From Larix kaempferi (taxonomy: Eukaryota > Streptophyta > Pinopsida > Pinales > Pinaceae), in assembly GCA_027924585.1 (NCBI GenBank), contig BSBM01000151.1, positions 14,631,001 through 14,695,000 of the forward strand: a stretch of DNA of 64,000 bases. The letters are read 5' to 3'. Shown one piece after another: positions 1 through 12,054 of the stretch. A program made the position numbers and the translations under genes. The notes below the pieces were generated by a model. The model did no database searches. It was given only the letters and a program-made list of their open reading frames with translations, and was not told the DNA's origin. Position 1 is the stretch's first letter. Every line of letters starts with the position of its first letter.

Positions 1-213
1 GATTTAACTATATTCTTAAATATTTAACTCAGTTTTTCATTTTGAAAGATCTTTCGATCTTTTTCCGTACTAAACATTTTTTAGGTCTGACAAACCTGAA
101 ACTTTAGAACCTTTTCTACCTTGGAATATATTTTGCTTCAACTCTAAGTTTACTGATCCTGGTTGATAATTAATATTAGGTGTTTTTATTCGAGATAGCT
201 CACACACCCAACA
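1..213 (+). repeat. 3' end of Athila 5' LTR
   Basis: This segment matches 8931-9143 with only a few substitutions and ends in CCCAACA, directly before the primer-binding site. It is the U5 end of the 5' LTR. Confidence 0.88.
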
Positions 214-216
214 TTT

Positions 217-234
217 TGGCGTCGTTGTCGGGGA
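217..234 (+). other. Primer-binding site, tRNA-Asp type
   Basis: TGGCGTCGTTGTCGGGGA is complementary to the 3' end of plant tRNA-Asp except for two C-to-T type changes. It starts three bases after the LTR. tRNA-Asp priming is usual for Athila elements. Confidence 0.8.
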
Positions 235-453
235 GTTGAAATAGGTAGAATTTAGTTGAAGATAGGTAGAAATTCTCTTCCAAAACTTAGTGATAAATTT
301 GAACCCTTTCCATTCTTAACTTAGTAATAGGCTGGTGGCGAGCAAACGGTAAGATGAGAGGTAAGAACCTACACATTTGTTATAACAGGTATCCCCAAAA
401 CCCATCACTTATAGGATGTAATTAAAATTTATTTCAGTTGTAGTTTCATTTTC

Positions 454-2745
454 ATGAATAGGTCTAGAGATTCACAAGGTAGATTTATTAAAACTAAAAT
501 TCCAGCTAAAATCCCTACTAAAATTCCTACTAACCTATATGGGGTATGTGCCACCTCAACTACTAACTCAACAGAAAGGTATCAGAAAATACCTAAAGGG
601 GACAGTCCTACTTGGAAAGAAAAGGAAAAATTTTCTGGAAACATTTTAGCGGAAATTATAGGGACATCAGAACAGTCGGTTCATAAAGAAATTCCACTAG
701 AAGAACCTCAAGATCATATAGATACTGAACTTATACAAGAAGGAACTCAGAAGGATAAAGCTTTGGAACCTCTTAACCCTCCGTTAGTCCAAAAACCCAA
801 AGACACTACTTTTTCAATCGTAGGTGGTCCAAATTTGACAGATTTTGTTAATCCTGCACAAATAGATGCTCTCTTCGAGAACTCTACAAACGTAGTTGTC
901 TCAAAAATTGATACAACAATGGTAGGACTTTCAAATTTGGATTCCCATGTGGCTGATAATTCTCCTCTTAAAAATAAGAATACTGTTCCATAAACAGAAC
1001 GTTGGGACATTCCATCTTCACCTAGGAAAGCACCACCTAGATATACACCCTTTGGAAATAGAATCTTCATGGGGGATGAAAATGAAGATGAAGTCCGACA
1101 AGAAGAAGAAGAAGAGGATAGAACTAAAGGTACCTTCGGGTTTCCCATCTTAGAAACTGCACAAGATGTTACAATGAAAAATATCCCTCCCTCCTCACTA
1201 CCAACTTTCTATGGAAAAAGTAGTGAGGATCCAGACACATTCTTATTCGAGTTTGACATCTTGTGTAGAAGTTACAATTACCTACAAGATGGCGAAAAAC
1301 TAAAACTTTTTCCTGCCACATTAAAAGATTCTGCTCTCTGATGGTTTATGGGATTAGGAGAATCTAGTATTAGAACTTGGGAAGACATGAAGAAAGCATT
1401 TTTGTGAAAATATAAGGATTATTGCAAACCGAAGGACTCTCGTAATGATATCTTTAAAATCCAACAACTTGAAGATGAGAGCCTAGAGGACTATCTCGAA
1501 AGATTTAACTATGTGTTACACAAATCTAAATATAGTGATATTCGGGAAGATGCAGTAAGAACACTCTTCCTTAAAGGAATCTCAGAAGAATTCTTAGAAA
1601 ACCTTAATCTCATGGCAACAGGAGACATCTCTCATAAGCCTTTTTCACAGATTTGTGAACTATGTAGGAATTACTCTAGGATTAGAGGGAAAAGTGGAAG
1701 AAACTTTCGAGAACTTTATGTTAGAAATACAAAAGGAAACACATCCAGTCCTGTTGGAGTTACAAGGGTAGAGTTAGGGAACATGCTAGAAAACTTCAAA
1801 ACAGATATTTAAGGAGCTATGGGTTCTTAGCTAGATGCACTACAAGCTAAAAATAGACAAGATGAAGAGCGTGCAACAATGAGTATTTTCTGCCCTAGGT
1901 GTAGAAGTAAACATCCTCAAAGAGAATGTCCATTAAACAATGTTTCAGTTTATCACCTCTATACAGAAGAGCATCCCACTGATAGTTTTACATCATTGCT
2001 CGGGTTGCAAGCTATATACAAGAGTGGAAGTTTTGGTGAAACATCTAGGAGGCCTTGGCAGCCTAGGGATCAACCCTCGGGTCAAGATCCATCATTCCAA
2101 TTTCCACCTTATTACCATCCTTATCAACCTCCGCAACAATGGAACACTTCAGGTTGGAAGAATTGGCCACCGTAGTACCCTTCTCAGAATGCTCAACAAC
2201 AACAATGGCCTCATGGACAGAGAGGACAAGCTTTTGCTCAACCATCTCCTCCTATGACTAACTATCCTTACCCACCTAACGTTCAAGAACTTTTTCCTGG
2301 ATATGCATCTCCTTCACTACCCCGTATCCCAAATCAACCTCATCATTTCTAGAATATGAACCCTCCAAGACCCACAATATTACCTGCACAACCGATACCG
2401 AATCCTAACAACAAACCAACCCAAGCTCTTAATAACATTGGGTTATTACCTCTTCCATCATATGCTATTTCATCCGCACCAATACATGAAGTTTAATTAT
2501 GGTCTGGAAGAGTTTTGCAAGATCATCCTAAGTCATCAGTGGTTATTCAAGAAGAAAATGAAGAAGAAAATGTACCTAATGAAATTTTGAATGATGCCAT
2601 TCTTGAAAATGTGGTTGTTCCTAAATCTTCAACACATAACCTTCCACATAACGAAGTAATATTGAAAAATAAATCACCCCCATATCCGTAGCATCTAACA
2701 ATAGAAAAACCTTTAATTACCCAGAATACAACATCATTAATGAAT
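454..2745 (+). pseudogene. gag: Athila gag (broken)
   Basis: One reading frame runs from the ATG at 454 to about 2740. The N-terminal part is charged and linker-like (454-1150). The capsid-like part (about 1190-1800) carries the motif LPTFYGKSSEDPDTFLFEFD, followed by a cysteine/histidine patch CPRCRSKHPQRECP near 1890 that looks like a zinc knuckle, then a Pro/Gln-rich tail (2040-2480). In-frame stops occur at 991, 1339, 1405, 1810, 1828, 2173, 2350, 2494 and 2689. All have sequences that one C-to-T change makes from Arg or Gln codons. The frame shifts near 2730-2745 into the protease frame. The product would have been the nucleocapsid precursor that packages element RNA in cytoplasmic particles. 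Confidence 0.82.
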
Positions 2746-3500
2746 TGAAAAATATTTGTATTAAAATTCCTTTATTACAAGCCATTAAAGATATACCAAT
2801 CTTCGATAAAGTGATAAAAGAACTCTGCATTAAGAGACTAGGTAAGAAAGAAAAAAATCCTCCAACAATTCATGTCATAGGTGAAATCTCATATTGTATA
2901 GCAGAATAGCCTAGAATCCCAAAGTATACAAATTCAGGAAATCCTGTAGTAACTATTCTCATTATCAACACTACTATAGGAAACACACTCATTGATCTAG
3001 GGGCTGCTATTAACCTAATGACTACTATAGTTTTAGAAGCTCTCCAATTAGGACCATTCCTCCACCCTACCCCAACAATGTTAGAACTAGCAGATCGTAC
3101 TATGGTACAACCTGCTGGGATTTTAGATGATATTATGGTGTCAGTAGCCTCATGGGAATATCCCGTGGACTTCATTGTTATACAATCAAAAGATCCATCT
3201 AGAGGGCATCCTATCATTTTAGGAAGACCCTGGCTGGCTACTACTAATGCATTCATAGGATGTAGGGATGGAGAAATGGTTATCTCTGATGGGCTATCTA
3301 CGAGAAGACTAACTTTATACCCACCAGCACAGCCCGTACCTAAAAACTTATTTTGGTTAGATTGTCCTTTTGGAGAAGAAAACTTGGAAGAACTTTCCCT
3401 TATTAGTGATCTTTCCTGGGCACTTCAAGAACAAAATATTGAAAACGTGTTGAATCAATTTATTTCCTCCACCACATGTATATACTTTCCTTAGTCTTTT
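2746..3500 (+). pseudogene. pol: Athila aspartic protease (broken)
   Basis: The frame that becomes RT opens at about 2746. The retropepsin active site is visible as TLIDLGAAINLM near 2990-3020; D-L-G-A is the usual Athila variant of D-T-G-A. The flap and second conserved block, HPIILGRPWLATTNAFIG, lies at about 3210-3260. Stops occur at about 2908 and at 3492. The enzyme would cleave the Gag-Pol polyprotein. It sits directly upstream of RT in the same frame, so it was probably translated as one polyprotein. Confidence 0.78.
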
Positions 3501-5080
3501 TCCCAACTTGACCATATTTTTGGAGACGAATTTCAAGAAAACATGAGTCTCTCAACATTTACAAGTACACCTTGTGTCTTTACAATTGAAGAACAACTAG
3601 GATCTTATACCGTACCATGTGAGGTTAGTTCTGAAAAATTCCTACATATAAATGCAGGTTTAGATGAGAGTCATCAAAAGGAATTGTTAAAAGTTCTCAA
3701 AAGTCAAACTAGAGCTTTCACCTGGGAATACACCGATATGAAGGGTATACACCCAGATACTTGTATTCACCACATTTACATAGACAAAAATATGCCTCCC
3801 GTCAGACAACCCCATAGAAGAATGAACCCAGCTCTCAAATATATAGTAAAAGAAGAATTACAAAAATTTCTTAACGCTGGATTCATTTACCCAATTTCTA
3901 ATAGTAAGTGGGTGTGTCCTCTGGTAGTAGCTCCAAAGAAAGTCACAGGGAAGTGGTGTATCTATGTTGATTTTTGTGAATTGAACAAATCCACTCTTAA
4001 AGACTATTTCCCTCTACCTTTTATAGATTAGGTGTTAGATACCCTATCAGGGAAACAATACTTTTCTTTCCTAGATGGTTATAGTGGATACAATCAGATA
4101 TTAATAGCACCTGAGGACCAAGACAAGACTACCTTTACTTGATCTTGTGGGACATATGCCTATCGAGTGTTACCATTTGGCGTTTGTAATGCACCTGCTA
4201 CTTTCCAATGTGCAGTTCTAGGTAGCTTTGTTACTTTCCTTTCCTGAGGATTCATGGACGATTTCACAGTCTATGGTAATACCTTCCAAGAAGCCCTTGA
4301 TAACCTCGAGACAACTCTTTTTCGATGTCAGGACACAAACTTAGCCCTTAGTCATGAAAAATGCAAGATGTTATTAACCGAGGGCATAGTTCTAGGACAT
4401 CATGTCTCTCTTCAAGGTATCAAGGTGGATCCTACCAAGATAGAGATAATTGTCAACCTTCCTCCTCCAAAGACTCCGAAGTAAGTTAGAAGCTTTCTTG
4501 GCCATGCAGATTATTATAGGCGTTTTATAGAAAATTTCACCAAGATAGCCGCACCTATGTTCCCTTTCATATCTCTACTGATGCATCTGACATATCTATA
4601 GGGGCAGTCTTAGGTCAAAAAGAGGAAAAATGATCTTATGCCATTTATTTCGCTAGTAACAACTTGACTCCTGCAGAATCAAAATACACTGTTACCTAAA
4701 AAGAATTTCTCTCAGTAGTCTATTCCATCAATAAGTTTCATCATTATATCACAGGATATGAAATTTTCATACATACCAATCATTTTGCTATTAGATTTTT
4801 TATGAATAAAACAGTTACCAATGGCAGAGTGACTCGGTGGCTTCTTCTGTTACAAGAGTTTAATATCACCATTGTTGACCGTCCTGGTCGAGAGAATGTA
4901 GTAGCTGACTTTCTCTCCTGAATTCAAATTGAAAATGATGATAGTCTTGTTGATGATAGCTTCCCAGATGAACATTTATTTGCTGTATCTATTCGAACCC
5001 CATGGTTCACAGACATAGCCAATTATTTGGCAACTGGAAAGCTACCAAACCATCTCTCCCCACCCGAAAAATGTAGATAG
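3501..5080 (+). pseudogene. pol: Athila reverse transcriptase and RNase H (broken)
   Basis: RT begins in the protease frame: the fingers block reads FLNAGFIYPISNSKWVCPLV near 3875, the palm block LPFGVCNAPATFQ near 4175, and the catalytic box FMDDFTVYG near 4251 (F-x-D-D type). The connection block SFLGHADYYRRFIENF is near 4495. About 4556-4563 marks a deletion that joins the end of RT to the RNase H start (HISTDASD, first catalytic Asp present) and changes frame. RNase H and the tether run to about 5080. Stops occur at 4029, 4140, 4245, 4482, about 4632, about 4698, 4919 and 5078. The bases lost at the junction probably removed the RT thumb region. Confidence 0.85.
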
Positions 5081-6300
5081 TTCAAAGCTATAACTATTCC
5101 TGGGTGGATAATGATCTCTTTCGTACTGGTTCTGACCTTATTATTAGAAGATGTGTACGAGAGGATGAGATGGCAGAGATTCTTCATGCATGTCATGGTG
5201 GACCTTGTGGTGGACACTTTTTTTATAAAAGAACAACATATAAGGTTTTACATTCTGGATATTATTGGCCAAGCATCTTCAAGGATGCTGCCAAATATGT
5301 CAAGGTATGTGATAGTTTCCAAAGAATGGGTAGACCTACGCCATCTGATGAGATGCCTTTGCAACCTCAAGTTATGATTGGACCAATTTCCCCTATGTCT
5401 CGTAAGAAGAAGTACATCCTATTCTGTACAGATTATGTCACCAAGTGGGTAGAAGCCAAAGCTTTATTCCGAGCCACAGAAAAATCAGTGGTAGAATTTA
5501 TGTATGAAGAAATATTTACCCATTTTGGTGTACCTAGGGAAATTGTAACCGATCAAGGATCTCAATTCACTTCCAAGTTAATGAAAGAACTTACTAATAA
5601 ATATGGTATTAGACATCATAAAACTTCACCATATCATCCTCAGGAGAATGGTCAAGTAGAAAACACAAACAATGTATTAGAAGCTATCATGACCAAGACC
5701 ATTCAATTACACCACAAGGACTGGGCAGATAGGCTCCCAAAAACCTCGTGGGCTTATAGAATAACTTGGAGAAACACCATTGGCCACACACCTCATGAAC
5801 TTGTTTATGGAAAACAGGTTCTCCCCATTGAATTTCAGGTTAAGACATTTCGTATGGCTGCTCAGTTTGGAATGAATTTAGAAGAGGCACATAAACAACG
5901 ATTCCTACAGATAAATGAATTAGACGAGATTAGACAGGATGCTATCCAATGAACAATCTTAATACATAATCAACGTAAAAAATGGCATGACAGATACATT
6001 AAACAAAAACAATTTAAAATAGGAGAATGAGCATTACTTTTTTATTCGAGATACACAAATTTTAAAGGTAAATTGACTACTCGCTGGATGGGTCCTTATG
6101 AAATTGTTACAGCTTTCGATAATGGATCCGTTAAAATTAAAACAATTGATGATTCTCAAACTTCCTTTGTTGTAAATGGCCATAGACTTAGACTTTATCA
6201 CCAACCTATATCTAAACAAGACTTTGTGCAGAATGCCTTACAACAGCAGGAGATGGAGCTGGTAGAAGAGGAAGTCATTCCTCCTCCTCCTAGTCCCTAA
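5081..6300 (+). pseudogene. pol: Athila integrase (broken)
   Basis: A frame from about 5089 to 6300 encodes integrase. The zinc-binding HHCC region (5185-5320) keeps both His and the first Cys, but the last Cys is Phe (CDSF). The catalytic core keeps the second Asp (IVTDQGSQF, near 5550) and Glu (ENGQVEN, near 5645). The block carrying the first catalytic Asp is missing: an in-frame deletion fuses QPQVMI to GPISPMSRK near 5375. The C-terminal GPYEIVTAFDNGSVKIK region follows at about 6090. Stops at 5950 and 6028 interrupt the C-terminal domain. The frame ends at TAA 6298 after an acidic, proline-rich tail. Confidence 0.86.
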
Positions 6301-7159
6301 AATTTCTAAAGGATTGTCTTCATTTGTACATACACTGAAGTGTCGAGTATCGACTGGACCGTGCAAATTCACAGTTGACACGTGTTGGTGTCCAATTTTG
6401 TCACTATTTTTTATCATTCAATTTACTCAAAGTGGCGTTATTTCTATCATTTCTGCTATAGTAAGTTGTTTTCTTAGCCATTCAACACATTCAATAGTCC
6501 AGGTATGCACAAATTCACTTACCATGCAAATCTTGCTATGTTTCGTATATTATGGTTTATTTATGATTAAAATGATGTTTTTGGGCATAATTAACACCTA
6601 TGGTTTTAATTGACAGGCTACATTTTGTAAATGACCCATCATTCAGACCATGTGCTACGTGCTTCGCCTAAAACGTGTTTAGCTCATCGTTCAGCCCTCC
6701 GTTCAGTCCTCGAAATCCATTGTTGACACATCTCAGACCATTGAATGAAGAGAAGGACACATGGGTTCTGTTCGACAGGAAATGGGCCTGGTTAATGAGC
6801 TATTGCACTAGAAGATCCATCCTTATGCTCGTCAAGCCTGACAGCACATCTCACGTCCACATGAACACTTTAACCTCCGATTGGTTTGCGCATTCATCCT
6901 GGAATCATACTCAGTATGCTGACGTAATTCCTGTGCCCATGTCAACACTCCAGTCCACTTATTATCTTATTCGTTTGGCCAGGAGTTACGCACACCTGTT
7001 CACGCTTGCTCAAGTTCATTCATGTCGTCATTCTGGAAGATGCTCGCCTACCCACGATTCAGTCCGCTAGCACACTGATTGTCCACGTCTGAGTTAGATC
7101 GACGCTGTAGCTGCCCTGTGAAGGAACCAACCCCGTCAAATTCTGAAGGATGATCCTTG
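6301..7159 (+). other. Athila untranslated region between integrase and 3' LTR
   Basis: This is about 860 bases without recognisable coding. Two open stretches (6314-6613, 6675-7070) have no motif I know. Some Athila elements carry an envelope-like gene here, but no signal peptide plus anchor pattern is seen. Confidence 0.5.
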
Positions 7160-9143
7160 TGTTGGCATGTATCAATTAAATCAATAGTTACGGTCATTTA
7201 AACACTTCTATTATTAGAGAGGTTGACTCTGTCGACCCTCTCACCTATTGTAACTTATAAATAGTCGTCCTTGTGATTGAGATGAGTTAGTTAGAGTCTT
7301 ACTCTAAATTTTGGAATCTAGCTAGTTCGTAGTCGTAGATCGTGGAAGACAGAGTTTTGTAATTTTTCTCAAGTTAATGGAAGTAGTAGCTTGTTGATGT
7401 TCTGTTGGTAGTCGTTTAAGTTAAGCTAGTTGACCCTCTGATTGCTAGGAAGGGCCCCTCATCAACTGGAGGTTTTATTTACATTTTCTGCATTTCTTTT
7501 CTTGCAATTAATTAGTTTATTTCCTGTGTGTGTAATCTAATTCATTTTCCTGTGTGTATTATCTTCATTCCTCTGTAATTAATATTCTGTTGTTAATACA
7601 ACCTTCCTTCTTTTGAGTTAAAATGTTCGACCAATAGTTCAATAGTTTAATAATTTGCAGTTTGTTTTCAGTCCTTCTTCCATCATCAGAGTTAGATATT
7701 GCTTCCAAATTATTCCATAGTTAGCATTCCTTTCTTTCCCTTCTCCTCTGTTGGTTCTTCTTCCTATTTGTTGTAGGTTAATTCTTCCTTCTTCTATTCC
7801 AACCTTCTTCTTACTTCTTATCAAATCATTCTTCCTCTTAGGTAATGATTCGCATAGATAATTTCTTAGCCTCTAATAATCTCTCTACTACTTCCTTTGC
7901 ACGGTAGGATCATTTGCATAAGCCAGCTGGTAATTAAATCATCCAAAAACTCTTCTTCCCCTCACTTTAAAACATTTTCCTCCATTCAGATTGTCATTCA
8001 GATTGCCATTCCGACCGACGTTCGGATCATCATTCGGACCTGTGTGTTTTCTGTATTATTTTAGGCCTTTTTCTTAATCTAATTTCTTCGTCCTCTTAAT
8101 CATCATTCTTCCCATTCCTCCTTAATAGTTTGAGATGTAATTTAATCTTGCTTTATGTTATTTGGATTTTTTAAATCAATTTTCATCATTATTTCCTCCG
8201 TATCCTCTTCTTATCTTTCTTCCAAACTTTAGTTCTTTAACTTGTCTTGTTACTTAGTTACTGTTCAGAATGTATGAATATTGTTTCTAAATAGTTTATT
8301 TCCAAGTTATAGCTGATAATTCTATTCTTTGAGTTGTTTTAGTTTGTTAATCTTAAGACTAGTTTCTATTTAATGAAGATGTTCATGTTGCAAGATCTGG
8401 AATAATAATAAAATATCTTTATCAAGTTTTCTACTTGCTTCCAAATCTAATATAGTTCAGTTTAACATCTTTGTTAAGTTCTTCTATTTTGTTTCTAACT
8501 TATATTAGTTTCATGTTGTTCACATATGGATAGACAATAGTTCATAATGTTTAAAGTTAGTGGTAGTTTGTTGATTTTTAGTTTACATTTGTTTGTAGAA
8601 GTTAAATTGGATTTACTTCCATTTAGCTTCCTTAATACATTTGAAAGTCATTACGATACATTTACTCCAGTTCCCGTATTACATTTGATGTACGTAATCA
8701 AGAAGAATGGAATTAGATGGTTTAGTCTAGAATAATTTACATTTACAAGTTCTCCCTATTAAACATATAATATCCGTAGCTCTAATTCTATTCACAGTTG
8801 CTATCTGGAAGTTGAATTCAGTAGTTTTTTACTTTTCTAGAAGTAATTTGTGTTTCAGTATTTGTTTCCATCTTTCTTATTAATTAACCATAGAAGTAGA
8901 GTAGTATGATCTAGGACTATTCTGATCTGTGATTTAATTGTATTCTTAAATATTTAACTCAATTTTTCATTTTGAAAGATCTTTCGATCTTTTTCCTTAC
9001 TAAACATTTTTTAGGTCTGACAAACCTGAAACTTTAGAACCTTTTCTACCTTGGCATATATTTTGCTTCAACTCTAAGTTTACTGATCCTGGTTGATAAT
9101 TAATATTAGGTGTTTTTATGCGAGATAGCTCACACACCCAACA
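7160..9143 (+). repeat. Athila 3' LTR
   Basis: The right end (9143) is fixed by the match to the 5' LTR. The left end at 7160 is inferred: TGTTGG there is the inverted complement of the terminal CCAACA, and a TATA-like TTATAAATA lies about 95 bases further in (near 7255). No clean polypurine tract precedes 7160, so the left boundary could be off. Confidence 0.6.
7982..8040 (+). repeat. Short degenerate tandem repeat in LTR
   Basis: Four or five copies of a 13-15 base unit with core CATTCAGATTG / CATTCGGAC occur in a row inside the Athila 3' LTR. Confidence 0.5.
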
Positions 9144-9327
9144 ACACGATAAGGAGGAAATCACCTAAGTATTGGAGGAACGTGAAGTTGGATGCACAGG
9201 AAGTTTCCAGAAGAAGGAATATTTAGTCCGATGGAAAGATGATGAATTGAAGGAGGTGAAATTGATTTCATAAGAACAATACAGGAGACTGACAGAGCAG
9301 TCAAGTTATTTTTCACCTGGGGAGTCT
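9144..9327 (+). pseudogene. Chromovirus integrase C-terminus with chromodomain (fragment)
   Basis: Directly after the Athila 3' LTR, a frame reads VLEEREV, then EYLVRWKDDELKEV, then EQYRRLTEQSSYFSP. This matches the layout of the chromodomain at the end of chromovirus integrases (Y-L-V-x-W-K core). Stops interrupt it (TAA near 9168 and at about 9270). The rest of this chromovirus is absent on the left, because the Athila element begins exactly where the fragment is cut. The simplest reading is that Athila inserted into the chromovirus. Confidence 0.6.
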
Positions 9328-10258
9328 GATGCAGGAGCATCGGGGCCTAGGAAAAACAATCGAAGTTGATCGACAAAATGAAGCCGACCAGGGGGAGTGC
9401 CGATGACCACTGGTGCAAAGTAAAATGGAAGTCAAAGCTAGGTAGCCAAGCAGAATTTGTCGATGAGCGGTCAACAGGAGAAAGTTTGAGGGTCAAAAAG
9501 GTATGAGGTCGATAAATGGCAAGGAGTACAAGTGGAGGCATCGAAGGTCGACATTTGGTCGAACAACGACACTGACGGATTGTGACAGGGGCCAAGCGTG
9601 GAGGACAGGGTGGAATGGAAGTCATAGAGACTAACTAAAGCTGACAAATGAAGTTGAGGGATGACAGAGTGCAGTATGGTCGAGGTATGTGATGGGGCCA
9701 ACAACTGTAGCAGAGTCAGAGAAGTGCAGAAGTCAAGGAAACCTACTTAATAGTCATTCGTGGTTATTGAGGAAGTTATAAGTAGTTATGAAGGTGGTTG
9801 GGATCATGCCATATGTCACTATAGGTGGAGGTTGTGAAGCATGACCAGGGGGCATTTACAACTATAGGTCTGCAAGATCAGGGAGAATTCAACGGACAAA
9901 GGAATGATGTCTCGGGGAAGCAAGTCAGAGTGGAACTCAGAAAGAGAAGCAGAGGAGAGTAGAAGACTAGCACTGTGAAGGAACAGAGGGAGGGATCGAC
10001 AAATTGCTCTCTACAGGATCAGAGGATCACACACAGTCGAGAAACACACTGAGAGACAGAGTTTCAGTTCTGTATATTGTAATAGGTTAAGTACTACTTG
10101 TTTATTTTCTTTGCATTTACCATGGTAACACTGCAATTGATTCAAGTAATAGAATCCACCTTCTGGCATTCAGTTCACATCCATTCTATGTGAGCACTCT
10201 GTGTGTTTTTTGTGTGTTATTGTTAAGCAAGAGGGTCTGACCGATTTTCCTTGTGCCA
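9328..10258 (+). repeat. Probable chromovirus 3' LTR
   Basis: A segment starting TGATGCAGGAGCATCG follows a purine-rich CCTGGGGAGTC that itself follows the chromodomain fragment, and a plausible end is TTCCTTGTGCCA. No second copy exists in the window, so the boundaries rest only on position and TG/CA ends. It contains no gene. Confidence 0.4.
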
Positions 10259-10800
10259 AAAAATATCCAAGCTTTAAATAAAAAAATGGTAAAGTTTAAA
10301 GTTTGGACACTTAAATTTACTTTTTTCAAATAAGTGGGTTCCTTACAACTCTATATTTATTATCGAAGAATAATTGAAGCTGTGTACTATGGATTCCATA
10401 TATATGTCCAAATCTTGGACTAAATGTTCTTTTTTTGAAATGGAGTTTGAATATATGAATACCTTTAAAAATTACAATAAATTTTGTCCAATGTATGGGG
10501 AATGATTTATTATGGAAGAATATCAACGTAATCCACAAATACAAGTACATAAATCAGAGAGCAAACTGAGAAATTATGAAGCAGACAATAGACAATTATA
10601 GTTTGGGATTAAAAAGGAGAATTATTTTTATGAGTTTACAGAAAAAGAGAATCATTGCCTAAAAAATTAAAATCAAAAGTTAGTTCAAGATAGAATCAAT
10701 ACTTTTAGAAGAAATTATTAGACAAGGATGAATACATATCACGCTTGAAAAATCATAGTCAAATTTTACTAGAAAAAATCAAGAAGTCAAAAGACAAAAA
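10259..10800. other. Non-coding or decayed sequence before the TRIM
   Basis: No gene can be supported. From about 10560 the + strand is rich in Lys/Glu/Asn codons and resembles the coiled-coil remnant beyond the TRIM. Confidence 0.4.
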
Positions 10801-10802
10801 AC

Positions 10803-11145
10803 TGTTAAAGTTTTCCATTACACAAAAACGTGCATATTTTAGTAAACTTCCAAACCAAGCACATAACCTTGAGTTGTAGGTTATTCTCATGTTTACAAGG
10901 TGGTGTTTAGTCCACAAGATCAATTCCTATGGGTACAGTATTTTTTCCAACACCCTTCCTTCAATGTGACTCGAGGGAATTGAATCTGGTCCAAGGCTCT
11001 AATACCACTAGTTAAGGTTTATCGTTACACCAAAAATTGAAGATTTTAGTAAACTTCTAAACCAAGAACATAACCTTGAGTCAGAAGTTAGTTCCATGTT
11101 TCTAGGGTGGTAGTTAGTCCACAACATCAATTCCCATAGGTGCAG
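10803..11145 (-). mobile_element. TRIM-like miniature LTR element
   Basis: Two imperfect direct repeats of about 135 bases (10803-10936 and 11010-11145) flank about 70 bases. On the - strand the spacer starts with TGGTATTAGAGCC, a close match to the initiator-Met primer-binding site. It ends in a purine-rich tract (GAAGGAAGGG, near 10955) before the second repeat. This LTR-PBS-PPT-LTR plan with no coding capacity is that of terminal-repeat retrotransposons in miniature. No clear 5-base target duplication was seen. Confidence 0.62.
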
Positions 11146-11159
11146 TGGTTAGTATAAAA

Positions 11160-11960
11160 AATCAAGACAATAAAATATAGAACAATAAAATCAAGGTCTT
11201 GAAAAGAAATTATCCCAAAAATATAAAGACAACTCCATCCTAAGGAACCTTAATTACATATTTCTTGATCAAATTAAAAGATTAAGGGACAATAAATGGA
11301 GAATCTAGAATCAACAAATAAACATGACAAGTCAGATAATAAGGAAGAACTCTTATGTTTAAGGCGACAAAATCAAGCCTTACTTACACAAATTAAAAAG
11401 TCAAAGCATTATAGGAAATATTTACATGAAGAGTTAGATAACATACAATCATTAGTTGATAAAGTAATGATGACTAACCAAATAGAGAATTGATCAAACA
11501 CTCAAATTCAAACATAAAAAAATGGAACCAATGTAGAGTCAGTTAATGCTCAAATTCAAAAGAATGGTTATATTGACAAATCACTACAAACATCAAGAGA
11601 AAATTATTCCAAGGAAAAATCACAAAATATTAGGATGCATTATTTTCATCCAAATCACAACAATCAATATGGAGAATGGAAAGATCAAAAGATATATAAA
11701 TAATATTTTTCTTGTAAACGGACGAACTACATATGTGAAAAATAAGAGAGACAAAATCAACAACTTGTGTGGAAGCCGAGAATCAAAAGTTCCATCCAAA
11801 CATTGGATCAACAAAAAGTTCCATGAAATATCAACTTGGGGTGAACTGATTCATAGTTGATGCAACAACTTTACTTGGGAATTTGTAAATCATATCATCT
11901 TGTTTCTTCACACGTCGCGGTTATAAGAACAAAATATCTTGAGAAGACATTGCGAGCCAA
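11160..11960 (+). pseudogene. Decayed coiled-coil coding remnant, unrecognised
   Basis: The best open piece is 11296-11493. It is Lys/Glu/Gln-rich with a heptad-like pattern (LRRQNQALLTQIKKSKHYRK). The same frame continues with many stops through a stretch with two Cys (FSCKRTNYICEK, near 11715-11750). The style suggests a retroelement gag or host coiled-coil gene cut by the TRIM insertion, since similar Lys-rich coding occurs before it. I do not recognise the family. Confidence 0.35.
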
Positions 11961-12033
11961 AACAAGAGTTTAAGGGAGGCTTTTCAATAATTATGCTTTC
12001 AGGGAAAAAATTTTTTTAGAGGAAGGCAATGTA

Positions 12034-12054
12034 ACACACACACACACACACACA
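12034..12054. repeat. (AC)n microsatellite
   Basis: About ten AC repeats interrupt otherwise AT-rich DNA. Confidence 0.9.

Larger units (their letters stand above)
1..9143 (+). mobile_element. Athila-type Ty3/gypsy LTR retrotransposon, 5' end cut by window
   Basis: A nearly full element lies on the + strand. Bases 1-213 are repeated almost exactly at 8931-9143, so these are the ends of the two LTRs. A primer-binding site follows the first. The order gag, protease (active-site D-L-G-A), RT, RNase H, integrase and long non-coding tail, together with the tRNA-Asp primer site, points to the Athila lineage (family knowledge). The coding region is dead: about 20 in-frame stops, several frame changes, and deletions in the RT/RNase H junction and in integrase. 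The 5' LTR start lies outside the window, so the outer target duplication cannot be tested. Confidence 0.88.

Noticed and set aside
6314-7070. Envelope-like gene of the Athila element
   Set aside because: The two open stretches have no signal peptide, anchor or known motif and look like chance frames.
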